A stretch of 64,000 bases of DNA from Cunninghamia lanceolata (Eukaryota > Streptophyta > Pinopsida > Cupressales > Cupressaceae), in NCBI GenBank assembly GCA_027924645.1, contig BSBN01000888.1:17806501-17870500 (forward strand), in the 5' to 3' direction. Position numbers and translations under genes: made by a program. Positions 48,483 through 61,252 of this stretch are shown here, piece by piece (the first letter of the stretch is position 1; every line of letters begins with the position of its first letter). A model generated the notes under the pieces. The model made no database searches and was not told where the DNA came from. It worked only from the letters and a program-made list of their open reading frames with translations.

Positions 48483-51400
48483 TTAGTTTTGAAGACCAAC
48501 CAAAGCTGAAGAGGAGGTCAGCTTCTCCCTTGTCACTGCCTTTGTAAACATATCTGCTAGATTTTCATCTGTATGTATCTTTTCCAGCCTTAACTGTCTA
48601 TTATCCAACACCGACCGAATAAAGTGATACCTCAACTGTATGTGTTTGGTCTTTGAATGCAAGGTAGAATTCTTTGCAAGATGTATGGCACTCTGACTAT
48701 CTATATACAAAGAATTGTTAGCCTATTGTTTGCCCAATTCTTCCATAAAATCTTGCAGCCAAATAATCTCCTTGCTTGCCTCTATGGTAGATAAAGCAAC
48801 CACCTTTTGCAACTGTGAGATCCAACTCACTATTGTTCCACCTACAATAAAGACATAACCTATAGTACTCCACCTGGTATCAATATCCCCTGCCAAATCT
48901 GAGTCTACATAGCCTGCTAAATCAATATTAGAGCCCCCAAAAAATAAATGTGTATTGGATATACCTCTCAAATATCAAAGAATCTATTTTACTGCATTCC
49001 AGTGCTCTAATCTGGGATGAATCATATACCTGCTAACAACTCCTACAGCATGTGCAATATCTGGTCTCGTGCATACCACGGCATACATTAAACTTCCTAC
49101 AGCTGAAGCATATGGTACCTTAGACATTTTCTCTTTTTCCTCTTGTGTCTTAGGACACATCTCCTTAGTCAATTTCAAATGACTAGGCAAAGGTGTGCTG
49201 ACAACTTTTACATTCTCCATATGGAATCTCTACAACACCTTTTCAACATAAGTAGCTTGAGATAGAGTCAATTTTCTGTTCTTCCTATCTCTACAAATTT
49301 TCATACCAAGGATTTATTTTGCTACCCCCAAATCTTTCATAGCAAATGACTGTGGTAACTGATGTTTTAACTCTATAATGTGGTCCATGTTAGACCCATC
49401 TACAAGCATGTCATCAACATATTAACATAAAATAATGTAGTTGTCATTATCCAACCTCTTAAAATAAACACAATGGTCAGAATTACACCGATTGTAGCCT
49501 TGCTCAGCCATAAAACTATCAAATTTCAAATACCATTGTCGATGTGCTTATTTTAGGCCATATAAACTCTTCTTCAATCTGCACACCAGTTTCTCCTTAC
49601 TTTTGACCTCAAATCATTGGGGCTGGTCCATGTATATCTCCTCCTCCAAATCACCATGGAGAAAGGTAGTTTTTACATCTAGCTATTCTAAATGCAAATC
49701 TTCAGTAGCCACACTACTTAAAATAGTACGAATAGAAGTCATCTTGACAACCAGAGAAAAAATCTCATCAAAATCAATGCCCAGTTTATGTGCAAATACT
49801 TTTACTACTAACCTAGCTTTAAATCTTTTCTTACCTCCATCTTCCTCTTTTAGCCTATAAACCCACTTGTTTGGTAAAACCTTTTTACCTGTAGGTAAAT
49901 TACATAATTCCCAAGTCTAATTTTTTAGCAAGGAGTCCATTTCTTCTTCCAGTGTAAGCTCCCACTGAACCTATGTATCTACCTGCATAGCTTCATCATA
50001 CCCTTTTGGTTCACCAGCATCTATTAACAAAATAGAATACAAAGAGGATGAAAACCTTTCAGGAGGTCTACTTAGCCTTGTCGACTATCTAACATTCACT
50101 GGAGTTTGTGGTATTTTTGGTTGCTGTTGTAGAGCATGAGGAACCACTGGAACATCACTATTTGGACTATCATCCAGCACCACAAAATCTTTTTCTTTCT
50201 TCTCATACTACTGCAACTGATCTTTGTACAACACCTTCTCATTGAATATAACATCCCTGCTTCTCACAATTTTCTAATTTTCAAAATCTCAAAGCCTATA
50301 ACCAAATTCATCAATGCCATATCCAACAAAAGTACATTTTTTTGATTTTGCATCCAGCTTGGTTCTATTTTCAGAATCTACATGTGCAAATGCTCCACAT
50401 CTGAAGGTTTTGAGAAAACAATAACTCACCTTCTTTACCTATCCATGCTTCCACTAGAATAGCACAGCCCAAATAAACTGAAGGACCTCTATTAATTAAA
50501 TATACAGTAGTGTTGACAGCCTCTGTCCACATGTTTAAAAGCAGCCCAGCATGCAATCTCATGGTCCTTGCATGCTCCATTATTGTCTTATTCATGCGTT
50601 CAACCACTCCATTTTCCTGTGGAGTCCCTGGGACTATTTTCTACCTACGAATTCCATTAAAGGAACAATAATCCTCAAATTCTTTGCTGCAATACTCACC
50701 ATCATTATCAAATCTGAGATATTTTAATCTTTTACCTGTCTCATTCTCAACCAAGCTTCTCCATTTCTTAAGCATTTCAAATACATCAGATTTCTGCCTA
50801 AGAAAATAAATCCATACCTTCCTAGTTGCATCATCTATGAATGTAACATAATACCAAGAGCCATTGAGAGAAGATACCTGATCTAATCCCCATACATCTG
50901 TATGCTTAAACTCCAACTTTTCATTTTTCTTTTGCTTCCCATCCTTGAGAAAATTGACTCTCTTTTGTTTTCCATACACACAACTTTCACAAAAATCCAT
51001 ATTAATATATTTTAGACCTAGTAAAACTTTCCTAGAATGAAGTACCTTCATACCTTTTTCACTCATATGCCCAAGTTTGTTATGCCAAAGCATTGTCTCA
51101 GAACCTGTAGCAACTGTTCCTGAACCTGTTTATTTTTTCTCTACAACAGCTAAAGTAGAAGGAATAGTATGACCTATACAAAGATATAAGGTGCCTACTT
51201 TTACACCTTTTGCTACTATTAAGGCACCTTTTGAGACCTTCCAATTTTTATCAGTAAATGTAACAATGCAACCTTCTTTAGCTAGTTGTCTTACTAAAAT
51301 TAAATTCCTACCGAGCCTTGGAATGTGCCTTACCTCTAGTAGTAGCCAATGATTCCCATTCTGCAACTTAATTTTAATTCTTCCCTTTCCAACAATCTAA

Positions 51401-51600
51401 CAAAGTTCATTATCTCCCAAATAAACTAGCACAAAATCCCCTTGGACATAATCAAGAAAATAACTTCTATGAGGTGTAGCATGAAATGAGGCCCCTAAAT
51501 CTAAAACCCATGAATCATCAGCATTATCTAGGGAAAGAATCAAAGCATCATCTTTAGATTAATTACTTACCACATTTGCTTCCTGATTACCTTCTTGTTT
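48483..51600 (-). pseudogene. pol: Copia pol: protease-integrase-RT-RNase H
   Basis: Reverse-strand fragments in copia order. Protease lies near 51480-51540, with the catalytic triad altered to DLG. The GAG-pre-integrase zinc region (LWHNKLGHMS...CESCVYGKQ) leads into the integrase core (50641-51093: HTDVWG, FIDDATRKVWIYFL). Integrase continues with an MNKTIMEHAR segment near 50570-50600. RT lies in short broken pieces between about 49000 and 50000. RNase H (48483-48971) includes GYVDSDLAGD, SLYIDSQSAIHLAKN and HTDENLADMFTK. Stops and frame changes are frequent. It would reverse-transcribe and integrate the element; it is dead here. Confidence 0.88.
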
Positions 51601-52377
51601 GTCTCCTTTATTTTTCTGAGACCAACAATCTTTCTTTAGATGACCTAGTTTCCCATAGTACCAGCAATCCTTCTGTCCTCTGGTTTGGGATCTTTTGTCC
51701 TTTGATTTTCCTCATGACTTCCCATTACCTCCAGAACCTTTTCCTCTCTCCTTTGATCTGCCCCTGCTTTCTGCATTCAAAACACTACTTGATGTGGATC
51801 TAGCTGAGCTTTTCCTATGAATTTCCTCACTTAGAATAACACCAACAACATCATCAAATTTTAGGGTATTTGAACCAGAAACAGAGTTACTAACTACAAT
51901 TACCAAACTATTCTAGCTTTTAGGCAAAGAACATAATATCAAGAGAGCTCTAACTTCATCAAATATTACATTTACAGAAGTTAATTGATTGACAATCGTA
52001 TTAAATTCAATTGAATGATCTATCACAGATCCACCTTCAACCATTTTCAGATTAAACAAACGCTTCATGAGAAATACCTTATTTGAGGCTGAGGGTTTTT
52101 CATACAATTTAGCCAAATCTTTCATCAAACCATCTATTGTCTTTGCTTCTATTATATTGAATGCCACCGATGGTGCAAGGCACAACTGAATGGTTCCCAG
52201 TGCCTTTCTGTCAAGAAGATTCCAATCCTCATCACTCATTGTTGCTAGTTTCTTGGCTACTCCTTCCAACGACATCCATAAATCCTTTTGATAGAGGTAA
52301 TCCTCCATCTACATCTTCCATAACTGATAGTTCTGCCCATTGAATTTATCGACCTTCAATTTACCCTCGCCCGCCAT
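51601..52377 (-). pseudogene. gag: Copia gag, decayed
   Basis: The start ATG at 52377 is followed by KVDKFNGQNYQLWK, the typical copia gag opening. A TAG separates it from the open stretch 52308-51913, which has LCLAPSVAFNI, KLYEKPSASNKVFLMKRLFNLKM and VNQLTSVNV-like segments of the UBN2 gag family. The zinc knuckle near 51635-51675 reads CWYYGKLGHLKKDC, with the second cysteine changed to tyrosine, so metal binding is lost. Confidence 0.87.
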
Positions 52378-52425
52378 TGCTCCCACTCAACTGTGAGACC
52401 TTCCTGGAGACGATAATCACAACCC

Positions 52426-52437
52426 GCTCTGATACCA
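52426..52437 (-). promoter_or_regulatory. Primer-binding site of the first copia
   Basis: The reverse strand reads TGGTATCAGAGC, two bases from the 5' LTR boundary at 52440. Confidence 0.9.
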
Positions 52438-52439
52438 CT

Positions 52440-52720
52440 TGTTAGGGTTAGCCGACAGAAGATATCAATTATATGCAAATAAAGATTAAATAGAAGAATA
52501 AAAAATACACCGAAATAATAACAGCGAGAGACAAGTTTTAACATGGTTCACCCAAACTCAGGCTACATCCACCAACAAAGAGTCCAATATTATTATCCAG
52601 TAAATCAAACCAATTACAATTAGCAATCCCTGCAACTCAATACAGTTACAAATGCTATAATACAATATATCAAAAAACCCTAACCCTTAGCCACTTCTAT
52701 CAAGTCACCACCTACCAACA
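52440..52720 (-). repeat. 5' LTR of the first copia (internally deleted)
   Basis: TGTTAGGGTT to CCTACCAACA. Compared with the 3' LTR it lacks about 145 bp; the break lies where ATCAAG and ATCAG-type short matches flank the missing part. Confidence 0.88.
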
Positions 52721-52725
52721 CAAAC

Positions 52726-55453
52726 ACACCTAGTGATGGGGTTGTACAGTAGCAAGAACAGCCCCAGAATGATACTGCCTTCATAAACTGGTAGGGAGAT
52801 GAGTTCTGTAGTGTAAACAGAGATGATACTTCAGTCGTAGCCAATATGAGAGATAAAAAGAGGGGTTATGAGATAGATCAAGCAGCAAACAAAGAGAAAA
52901 GACCTGCTGATCCTTCTACATCCCAACTTCCCCATATTTTACAAATAAACACTCAAACAACTGCTAGGGAATAGCCTCATTTGTAGGCTGATATCACTGC
53001 CGCAAAGTCACATCAGAAGGTAAATGTTACCTCACCTTTCAATATCATTGAAAATATGAAGAAAGTGAATGTGACGATGTCTATGTGGGATTCCTTAGTG
53101 ATCCCAGGTCAAAAGGACATGCTACAATCTGCCTTATCTGATTTAAAAGTGTCAAATGATGCAACTACTGACCCAACTAGGGTTGTTCTTACCAATTCAT
53201 CCTAGGATAGCAGCAAGCAACGAAACAAGACTGCTAAACCACTTCCATTATGTGTCATTAATAATAGGAGACAAGTTAGTACGTAATTGCATGGTGGATA
53301 GTGGTGCAAGTAGTTATGTGATGCCAAAATAGATTGCAGACCAATTAGGATTGAAATACAAGCCCCTAACAAAGGGTGTGCTCTAGCTAGATGGCACAGT
53401 TGTTAACATTGTAGGTGTGATAAAAGACCTAGGTCTCAGTTTGCATACCTGTCCAAACATTTTCATTTCTCAAGAGGTGTTCGTCATAGATCTACCTCCT
53501 CATTTTGTTGTGTTTATCAAAAGAGTTCATAGCCAAGATAGAAGGATATTTATCCTCAAATTGGTCCCACATGTTTTTTAGGACCTAATATGGCACAAAA
53601 GTGACCGTAAAATCTAAATTGCTTGCCAAACATCACATAGAGCCTTACGTCCCAAGTGTTGTTAACGCAAATTGCATTATTTCTAATGAGTCTAAGCTTG
53701 TTGTTGCTCAACAACTGCAAGCTGAGAGTATACCACAAGTGATGTTAAAGGAGTGGGCCTTAGAAAACATTGTTGATGATCCTGAGGGACACATCCATGA
53801 AACTAGCATGGGGGTTTATATACTACGCAAACCTGAAACAACAATTCCAAACCTTTTAAGGAGTTTAGAACAACAGATAAAGCAACAAGATGAGGTATGG
53901 AAAATGTACTTTGATGGCTATAGGAATAAGAATGGATCTGGTGGTGGTGCAATGCTTGTGTCTCCACAAGGTGACAAATATTATTCTGCTTTCCGCTTTA
54001 CTTTTTCATGTACAAATGACATTGCTGAGTATGAAGGGTTGATTCAAGGTTTGCAGTGGGCAAGGAAGAAAAACATTTTCTATTTTTAGGTGTATGGGGA
54101 CAGTGAACTCATTTTAAATCAGGTGAGAGGACTGCATGTTACAAAGAATGATGCTTTAAAATGCTATAAACATAGGGTATGGGATATGATTGAAGAGTTT
54201 AATGCTTTTAATCTAATCTCTATTCCAAGAAATCAAAATTATCATGCAGATAGGTTAACTACGATTGGGGCTCAGTTTGATATCCCCAATGATATTCAAA
54301 GAGAGAAGGTTCAGCCTCATGTTAAAGTAGTTGATAGGCCCTCTATCTCTGACAATAATATTCATTGGCAAGTTTTTGAGAGCGATGAGCAGATTCTACA
54401 TTTCTTATTAGAAGAGGATGAGTTTTCTATGATAAATTAGAACAAACTCAAACAACAATATGATGATGATCAAGTTATTCAGCTAAGGACTAATAAGTTG
54501 CCCAGAGGATTGGTAACCTTGGAATCTATTTTTGGTACTAATGATCAGCTGAAGAAGAGTAAAACCAGTATGCAGGTCAAAGAGGAACATTAAGAGGAGC
54601 TAGAAATTTTTAAGGGTAAGCTTCTCAAAATTGGTAAAATTTGTTCGCCTGAGGATAGGAAAGCTTTCATTGCTCTTTGTCAAGAATTTGAGGCTGTGTT
54701 TTCTTGGGATTACCCAGACCTAAAAGGGTTTGACCCTCATATTGCCCAGCATACCATAGAGTTAGAGCTAGATGCAAAACCTATGAGGCAGAAACAAAGA
54801 CCTTTAAATCCAAAACTGGAGCCTCTGATGATTAATGAATTAACCAAGTTGATCGAGGGAAACATCATTTTTCTGATGAAGCATACTTCTTGGGTCTCCA
54901 ATCTTGTTCTTGTGAGGAAAAGGAATGGAGAGATTAGGTTGTGCGTTGACTTTAGAGACCTTAATAGAACCTCCCTAAAAGACCAGTACCCACTACCCTC
55001 AATGGAGCATATTCTGCAAGTAGTGTCTCATTCAGAAAGATTCTCCTTACTTGATGGATTTTTTGATTATAATCAAGTATTGGTCAAAGAGGAAGATCAG
55101 TTTAAGACTACTTTTACCACCAAATGGGGCACCATGGCCTACAAAAGGATAACTTTTGCTCTGTCAAATGCTAGCTCTACTTTTCAGAGAGCTATGGATA
55201 TAGCTTTTAGGGGTTTACTTTATAAATTGGTACTTGTGTACCCTGATGACATCACAGTTTTCTCTAAGGATGCATCTGAACATTTATCCCACCTGAGACA
55301 AGTATTAGAGAGATGTAAAGAGTTTGGGATATCTCTCAATCCTAGGAAAAGCATTTTTGCTGTGCATGAAGGCAAGCTTTTAGGGCACATTGTGTCGAAT
55401 GAGGGAATTACCATTGATACAGAAAGGGTAAGAGCTATTTTGTAGCTGCCTTT
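52726..55453 (+). pseudogene. pol: Forward gypsy protease, upstream RNase H and RT
   Basis: The gag end resumes at about 52726. Protease has VDSGASSYVMP near 53290-53330. From 53601 to 55445 one frame continues with in-frame stops at 54087, 54438, 54591 and 55443 only. It starts with an RNase H domain of the RVT_3 type (about 53895-54290: MYFDGYRNKNGSGGGAML, CTNDIAEYEGLIQGLQWAR, VYGDSELILNQVRG, NYHADRL). RT follows (about 54700-55445: VRKRNGEIRLCVDFRDLN, the active site YPDD at 55239-55250, and LLGHIVSNEGI). The YPDD carries a proline where L, V, I or M is usual. The RNase H before RT is a non-standard order. The copia at 55454 cuts the RT connection region. Confidence 0.88.
55449..55453. repeat. 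Target-site duplication CCTTT, left copy
   Basis: Identical to 62492-62496. Removing the copia and one copy rejoins the gypsy reading frame at the IL-LP-LPSH region. Confidence 0.92.
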
Positions 55454-56720
55454 TGTTAGATTTAGGGCACACAACTAAGAGGGGGTGATCAGTTGTGCAA
55501 AACATTCTCCAATTTACACACTTAAAACTTCTTAGTGATTAGCATTATATTAAACATGAAACACAATGCATTCAAATCACAAGCAGAAACTCAACATCAA
55601 ATAAGACACCAAGATTTTGACATGGAAAACCCAGTTAAGAGAAAAACCACGAGGTGATTAACCCAAGAATGTATTCTCTGTTAGAAGAATAGAAAGAACA
55701 AATGGCACATACTAATTAGGGCTCACTGCCTGAGTACACTGCTTACAAGAGGCTCACTGCCTGAGTACACTGCTTACAAGAGGCTCACTGCCTACAAGAG
55801 ACATACTATTTACAAAGAAATAAGTATCGCATACATGAACTAGAGAATAGCATCTTCACCATGCTTGAATCAGTTCCATTAAAGCCCAAAAACTTTTGCT
55901 CTACCTTTCACTCTCTTCTTCTCTACCACATGCTCATCTTCCCAAGACCCGCTTTGGAATGATTTCACAATCCTTTATTTATACAAGGCATCGACTTAGG
56001 AACACTCATCTAAGTTGGCAAACACTTATAGATCCTCTGGAAGATGTGTAATAGATCTGGTCAGCTAGTCTCAGGAAGTACACCAACATCTAGTGTTTAT
56101 TCATCAAATCCAAACTCTAACTTTAATGCAGACCACCAACATGAACTAGACATGATCCAAAGATCACCATAGCCTTTCCTGAGCCACCAAGAACATCCAC
56201 ACTTTATCAGATTACTGGAATTCTTCTCTCCTTCATCTGGAGCTTCAAGAACACAGTCTGTCATTACTGTCGCAAATGAACAGGCTCTTTCGAACCTTCA
56301 AACCACAAGCCAATCTAGTTGACACTTCTCAAGGACTTCCTCAATACTCTCTCCAATCCACAAAATGGGATGATGCACTTCCAGAGCTCACCAGACCTAT
56401 CTGTGACACCCTGTCACCTCTGAACACCTGCCGGAACCGGTTCTACTTGAACAGCTGTAACTTCTTGAGATCTTCATGTGGGCCTCTGAAAACTTGACTA
56501 GAGCATCTCAAGACTTATATCTAAAAACCTTTAAACCACATCCTCTAATCCTCAACCTATTATGTACTTGTATCTTCTTGTCATCACTGTTCTTCACTGT
56601 TCTTGATTGAGACTAATTTTCTCAATATCCTCAGCACATAGCTCATCCAATCCTTCTTATTAATGCAACATGAGTATGTTGACATCAGTGACAACACTTG
56701 TTAGGCCCATACTTGCAACA
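55454..56720 (-). repeat. 3' LTR of the second copia
   Basis: TGTTAGATTT to TACTTGCAACA in forward coordinates. It contains an extra copy of a 31-bp unit (landmark GCTCACTGCC at 55721, 55752 and 55783), which accounts for most of the length difference from the other LTR. Confidence 0.93.
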
Positions 56721-56732
56721 ATCTCCCCTTTT
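56721..56732 (-). promoter_or_regulatory. Polypurine tract of the second copia
   Basis: The reverse strand reads AAAAGGGGAGAT directly before the 3' LTR, a classic plus-strand primer. Confidence 0.85.
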
Positions 56733-57059
56733 GTCATTTATGGCAACATATGATGTGAAAAACCATCAAGAAAAGAACTCCTTACTGTCACAACTCCCCC
56801 AATCAGCAACAACCATTAACATGTCTTCTCTTCCTTTACTACTCCCCCTTTGATCAACAACCACTTGTTTTTCACATGTCTTCTCTCCCCCTTTGACATC
56901 AATGGCAAATGGCTCATACTTGCAATTCTAACACATTAGATTCATACCAGCTGCTCCCCCTGAGTAGTAGCTCTCCATCACCAATCTAGATCACAAGATA
57001 TGACTGTGATATCCACTAGACTGATGCACATCAGTGCATCCTAGTTCATCACCTAAGGG

Positions 57060-60000
57060 GCAATAACCTCTAACTTCTCCTGGAGATACTCAAAAGAGTC
57101 CTTGGGAAGAGGTTTAGTAAAGATATCTGCAATCTGATCCTTTGAGGGCACAAACTCCAATCTGACTTCATCCTTGTTCACTTGCTCTCTTAGAAAGTGA
57201 AATTTGATATATATGCTTAGTCTTAGAATGCAACACCAGATTCTTAGAAATATTTATTCCACTTGAATTATCATAGACTATTGTGATAGGCTCCTCATAC
57301 TCTACTTTGATGTCTCTTAGCATCTGCTTCATCCACAAAACTTGAGTGCAACTACCTACTACAACAATGTATTCTGCTTCAGTTGTAGACAGAGATATTG
57401 CTTCTTATTTCTTGCTTATCCAAGAAACCAATCTCTTTCCCAAAAAGAATGCTCCATCACTAGTACTCTTCCGGTCATCCATATCTCATGCCCAATCTGC
57501 ATCTGTATATGCATGAAGAGAGAAATCATGATCTCTAGGATACCACAACCCATACTCAACTATCCCTTTTAGATATCTAAAAATCATTTTGATTGCCATG
57601 ACATGAGATTCTCTAGGATCAACCTAGAATCTAGCCACAAGACCAAAATCCTGCATTATATCTGGTCTAGTTTGAGTGAGATACAATAATCCACCAATCA
57701 TTGATCTATACTTTGTCTGGTCTACCTTAGGAGAGTCATCATCTTTGCTCAACTTACATCTGGTTGCCATGGGAGTATTCATTAGCTTTGAATCTTTCAT
57801 CCCAAATTTCTTCAACAATTCTTTCACATATTTGGTCTGAGAAATGAAGATTCCTTTCTTTGTTTGAGTAATTTGCAGACCCAAGAAGAAATTCATTTCA
57901 CCAAGCATAGACATCTCAAACTCACTTTTCATTTGATTTGCAAAGGTTTGACACATACTATCTCTTCCTCCAAAGATTATATCATCAACAAATACTTCAA
58001 CAATCAAGATGTTTTCATGATCAATTTTGAAATATAAGTTACTATCAACAGTACCTTTATTGAATCCAATCTTCAGAAGATGCTTATCCAATCTTTCATA
58101 CCAAGCTCTTGGGGCTTGCTTTAAACCATAAAGTACCTTTTTCAATCTGCAGACCATATCACCATGATTAGACAACTGAAATTCATCTAGTTGCTCTATA
58201 TACATTTCTTCCAAATCACTGTTTAGAAAGGCAGACTTGACATCCATCTGATATACTTTGAAATCTTTGAAGGCAACAAAGGTAAGAAATAATCTGACTG
58301 CTTCAATTCTTACCACTCGAGCAAAAGTTTCTTCAAAATCAATTCCTTCTATTTGAGAGTAGCCCTTGCAAACCAATCTGGCTTTATTTCTGATTACTTC
58401 ACCAACTTCATTCAGTTTGTTCCAGAAGACCCATTTGGTTCCAATCACATTCTTGTTTCTAGGTCTGGGAACAAGATCCCAAATGTGATTTTTCTCTATT
58501 TGCACCAGCTCTTCCTCCATTGCTTTAGTCCAGTTTTCATCATTGCAAGCTTCATTCACTATTTTAGGTTCAATTTTAGAGATCAAACAATACTCTTCTG
58601 AATCTTGAGAAATTTTTCTTCTTGTTAGAAATCCTTTACTTTTATCACCTATGATCTGATCTTCAGAGTGGTTCATTCTTACATACCTAGGAACTTTGGG
58701 AGTTTCCTGCACTTCTAATTCTTGATCAGGCTCATTATGATTCATCTCTTCTCCCTAAATTACCAGATCTGTTTGATTTTGAGTACCGGAAGGGGTTTGG
58801 GCTCCTTGAATCAGAACACCATTCTGATCATCATCATCATATTCATAAAACCTTGAAGATTTCTCAATTCCTTCATCAACCTTCACATTTGTACTTTCTA
58901 GCATCTTTCTCAGTCTCTTATTGTAACATCAGTATGCTTTGCTTTGAGTGGAGTAACCCAAGAAACTTCCTTCATCACTTCTAGCATCAAACTTTCCTAG
59001 ATCTTCATCTCTTTTAATGTAACATTTGCTACCAAAAACTCTGAAATACCTTAGAGTAGGAGTGATGCCAAACCAAAGTTCATAAGGAGTCTTACCGGTA
59101 TTGCTTCTGATTTGAACTCGATTGAGTGTATAGACTACAGTGCTGACAGCTTCTCTCCAAGATATCTGAGGAACATTTGCTTCCATCATCATTGTCCCAG
59201 ATGTTTCCTTGATGGTTTGGTTCTTTCTCTCTACTACTCCATTCTGCTGTGGAGTCCTAGGAGTAGACAACTATCTCTTTATGCCATGCTTCACAAAAAA
59301 ATCTATGAACTCACCGGATGTGAATTCACCACCTCTATCAGACCTTAGACATTTCAGTTTCAATTGGGTTTGATTCTCTACCATAGCCTTGAAGATTTTA
59401 AACTTCTCAAAAGCTTCTGATTTCTCTTTCAAAAAGGTAACCCACATCATCTGGGAATGGTCATCAATCAGTAACATGAAATATTTGTCACCTTGCATAC
59501 TCTTGATTCTTATTAGACCACACAAATCAGTATGAACTAATTCCAATAATCCAGTGGAGGATTGATCATTGCTTTTGAATGAGACTCTGCTCTGTTTCCC
59601 CAGCTGACATTCCTTGCACAAGCTGTTAGTAGGTTTCACCAATTTTGGAAGATCTCTTATAGCCTGAGTATTGCTTATCTTGATGCTATTATCAAAATTC
59701 ACATGACACATCCTTCTATGCCATAACCAACTCTGATCAACTTGAACAAATAAACAACTTTTACTAGTACCAACCAAGTGGAATATATTACCTTTAGTTT
59801 GAGCACCGGATGCAATCTCTATTCTAGAACTTTCAAAGATTTTGCATTTTCCATCATTAAACTGGAGATCATAGCCTTTGTCCACCAACTATCCAACACT
59901 GAGAAGATTGTGCTTCAAGCCTTCAACATATAGAACATTACCAGTTTTGTTTCTTCCATCAAAAGAAATAGCTCCTCTTCCTCTGATTCTACCAGTAGAA

Positions 60001-60203
60001 TTATCACCAAACTTCACCACTCCTCCTTCATACCTTTCCAAATCTATGAACTTATTTTTGTCACCTGTCATATGGTGAGAGCAACCACTGTCAATGACCC
60101 AATCATCCTTTTCTTCAACTTGGGCAGCCAGAGCTCTTTCTACAACTTTATGATTGACAGATACAGAGGATATTGGTTCTTCTTCCTTGATGGCAATGAA
60201 CAC
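57060..60203 (-). pseudogene. pol: Second copia pol: protease-integrase-RT-RNase H
   Basis: Reverse strand, 5' to 3'. Protease (59889-60203): DDWVIDSGCSHHMTGD with an intact DSG, ending HNLLSVG. GAG-pre-integrase and integrase core (59271-59888): LWHRRMCHVNFD, CKECQLGKQSRVSF, HTDLCG, LIDDHSQMMWVTFLKEKSEAF and RSDRGGEF. Integrase continues at 58929-59270 (TPQQNGVVERKN). RT is an open frame at 57624-58745: [18 protein letters not shown]-like and GTKWVF segments, [26 protein letters not shown], and VFVDDIIFG with the DD pair. RNase H (about 57060-57620) holds a DADWA-like and an HSKTKHI segment but has stops. A few stops separate the blocks. Confidence 0.92.
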
Positions 60204-61252
60204 CCATTCACTTCCGTATTTGTTTCCTGTCTCTGATTCATCATCTATTACTCCTTCATTATCATCTTCTTCATGAACATAGTAACAATTCTTTTGGAAC
60301 CTTGATATGTTAGGATTTGGCTTTGAAAATCATTCCAGACATCTTGAGGCAAAATGACCAATCTTATTGCAGTTAAAACACTTGAAAGGCAATTTTCCTT
60401 CATACTTACCAGATCCTCTTGGTAGTCTCTTTGCAATGAGGGCTTCAAGTTGAGCAGTTTCTACTTCTTCTTCTTCCTAGTCTTTTCTTGCTTTTTCATA
60501 CCATGACAGTTTCCTTGATGAGTTCTCTCCTAGATCAAATATTTGTTTACCTTTCACAGAGGCACTAGCTTTGAATATAGATTTAGTCTTGGGGGGATCA
60601 TCTCCAAACTCGGTCATTTCAAATGCAACTAGTTTGCCAGCCAATTGGTCTCTTATGACAGTTGTATGGGCTTTGAATTCATCAATGGAAGCAACCTTGA
60701 TTTTGTAAGAGGCAGGAAGGGATCTGAGGATTTTGCCAATAATCTCATTTTAATCCAAGACTCCACCAGCATTTCTGATTCCACAAACTAGCTCATTTAC
60801 TCTTGGCATAAAAGTAGTAATATTTTCATCATCTCTCATTTTCAGCCTTTCAAATTGCCCTTTTAGACTCTGTAACCTTGCACATTTAACATACTGGTCT
60901 CCTTCATGCAAAAGTTATAGTTTATTCCAAATCTCAAAAGTAGTTGGTAGGCAATAACATTTGAGAGCTCTAAGTCAGATAAAGTGCTTAGAAGAGCCTC
61001 TTTGGTCCATAGATTGTTTTCAGCATCTGTGAGTTCATTTAGGGTTGTCAGACCACCCTGTGGAGGTACATATGCCTTTGTAATCATGGACCAGTACCCC
61101 ATTCCCATACACTACAAGTGACATTTCATGTGACCTTACCAAAGATCAAAGTTGGTTCCATCAAACTTCAGACTATCCTTCTTGTAGGATGACATCCTGG
61201 ATCTCCTCAAGTGGTTAAGATCCTTTTAGAGGAACTAAGCTCTGATACCAAT
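60204..61252 (-). pseudogene. gag: Second copia gag, decayed
   Basis: Reverse-strand UBN2-type gag. Segments include QSLKGQFERLKMRDDENIT and VNELVCGIRNAGG with an IIGKILRSLPASYK-like region, then a zinc knuckle CFNCNKIGHFASRC with all four ligands present (about 60340-60385). Several stops break it, and the start is not clear. The primer-binding site TGGTATCAGAGC lies at 61239-61250, just inside the 5' LTR boundary. Confidence 0.85.

Larger units (their letters stand above)
47921..52720 (-). mobile_element. Ty1/copia retrotransposon nested in gag
   Basis: A 4,800-bp reverse-strand element. LTRs are 426 bp (47921-48346) and 281 bp (52440-52720). An initiator-Met primer site sits beside the right LTR, a purine tract beside the left one. 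Domain order gag, protease, integrase, RT, RNase H defines Ty1/copia. The flanking pentamers CAAAA (47916-47920) and CAAAC (52721-52725) differ at one base. The left LTR's expected TG reads TA. Confidence 0.92.
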
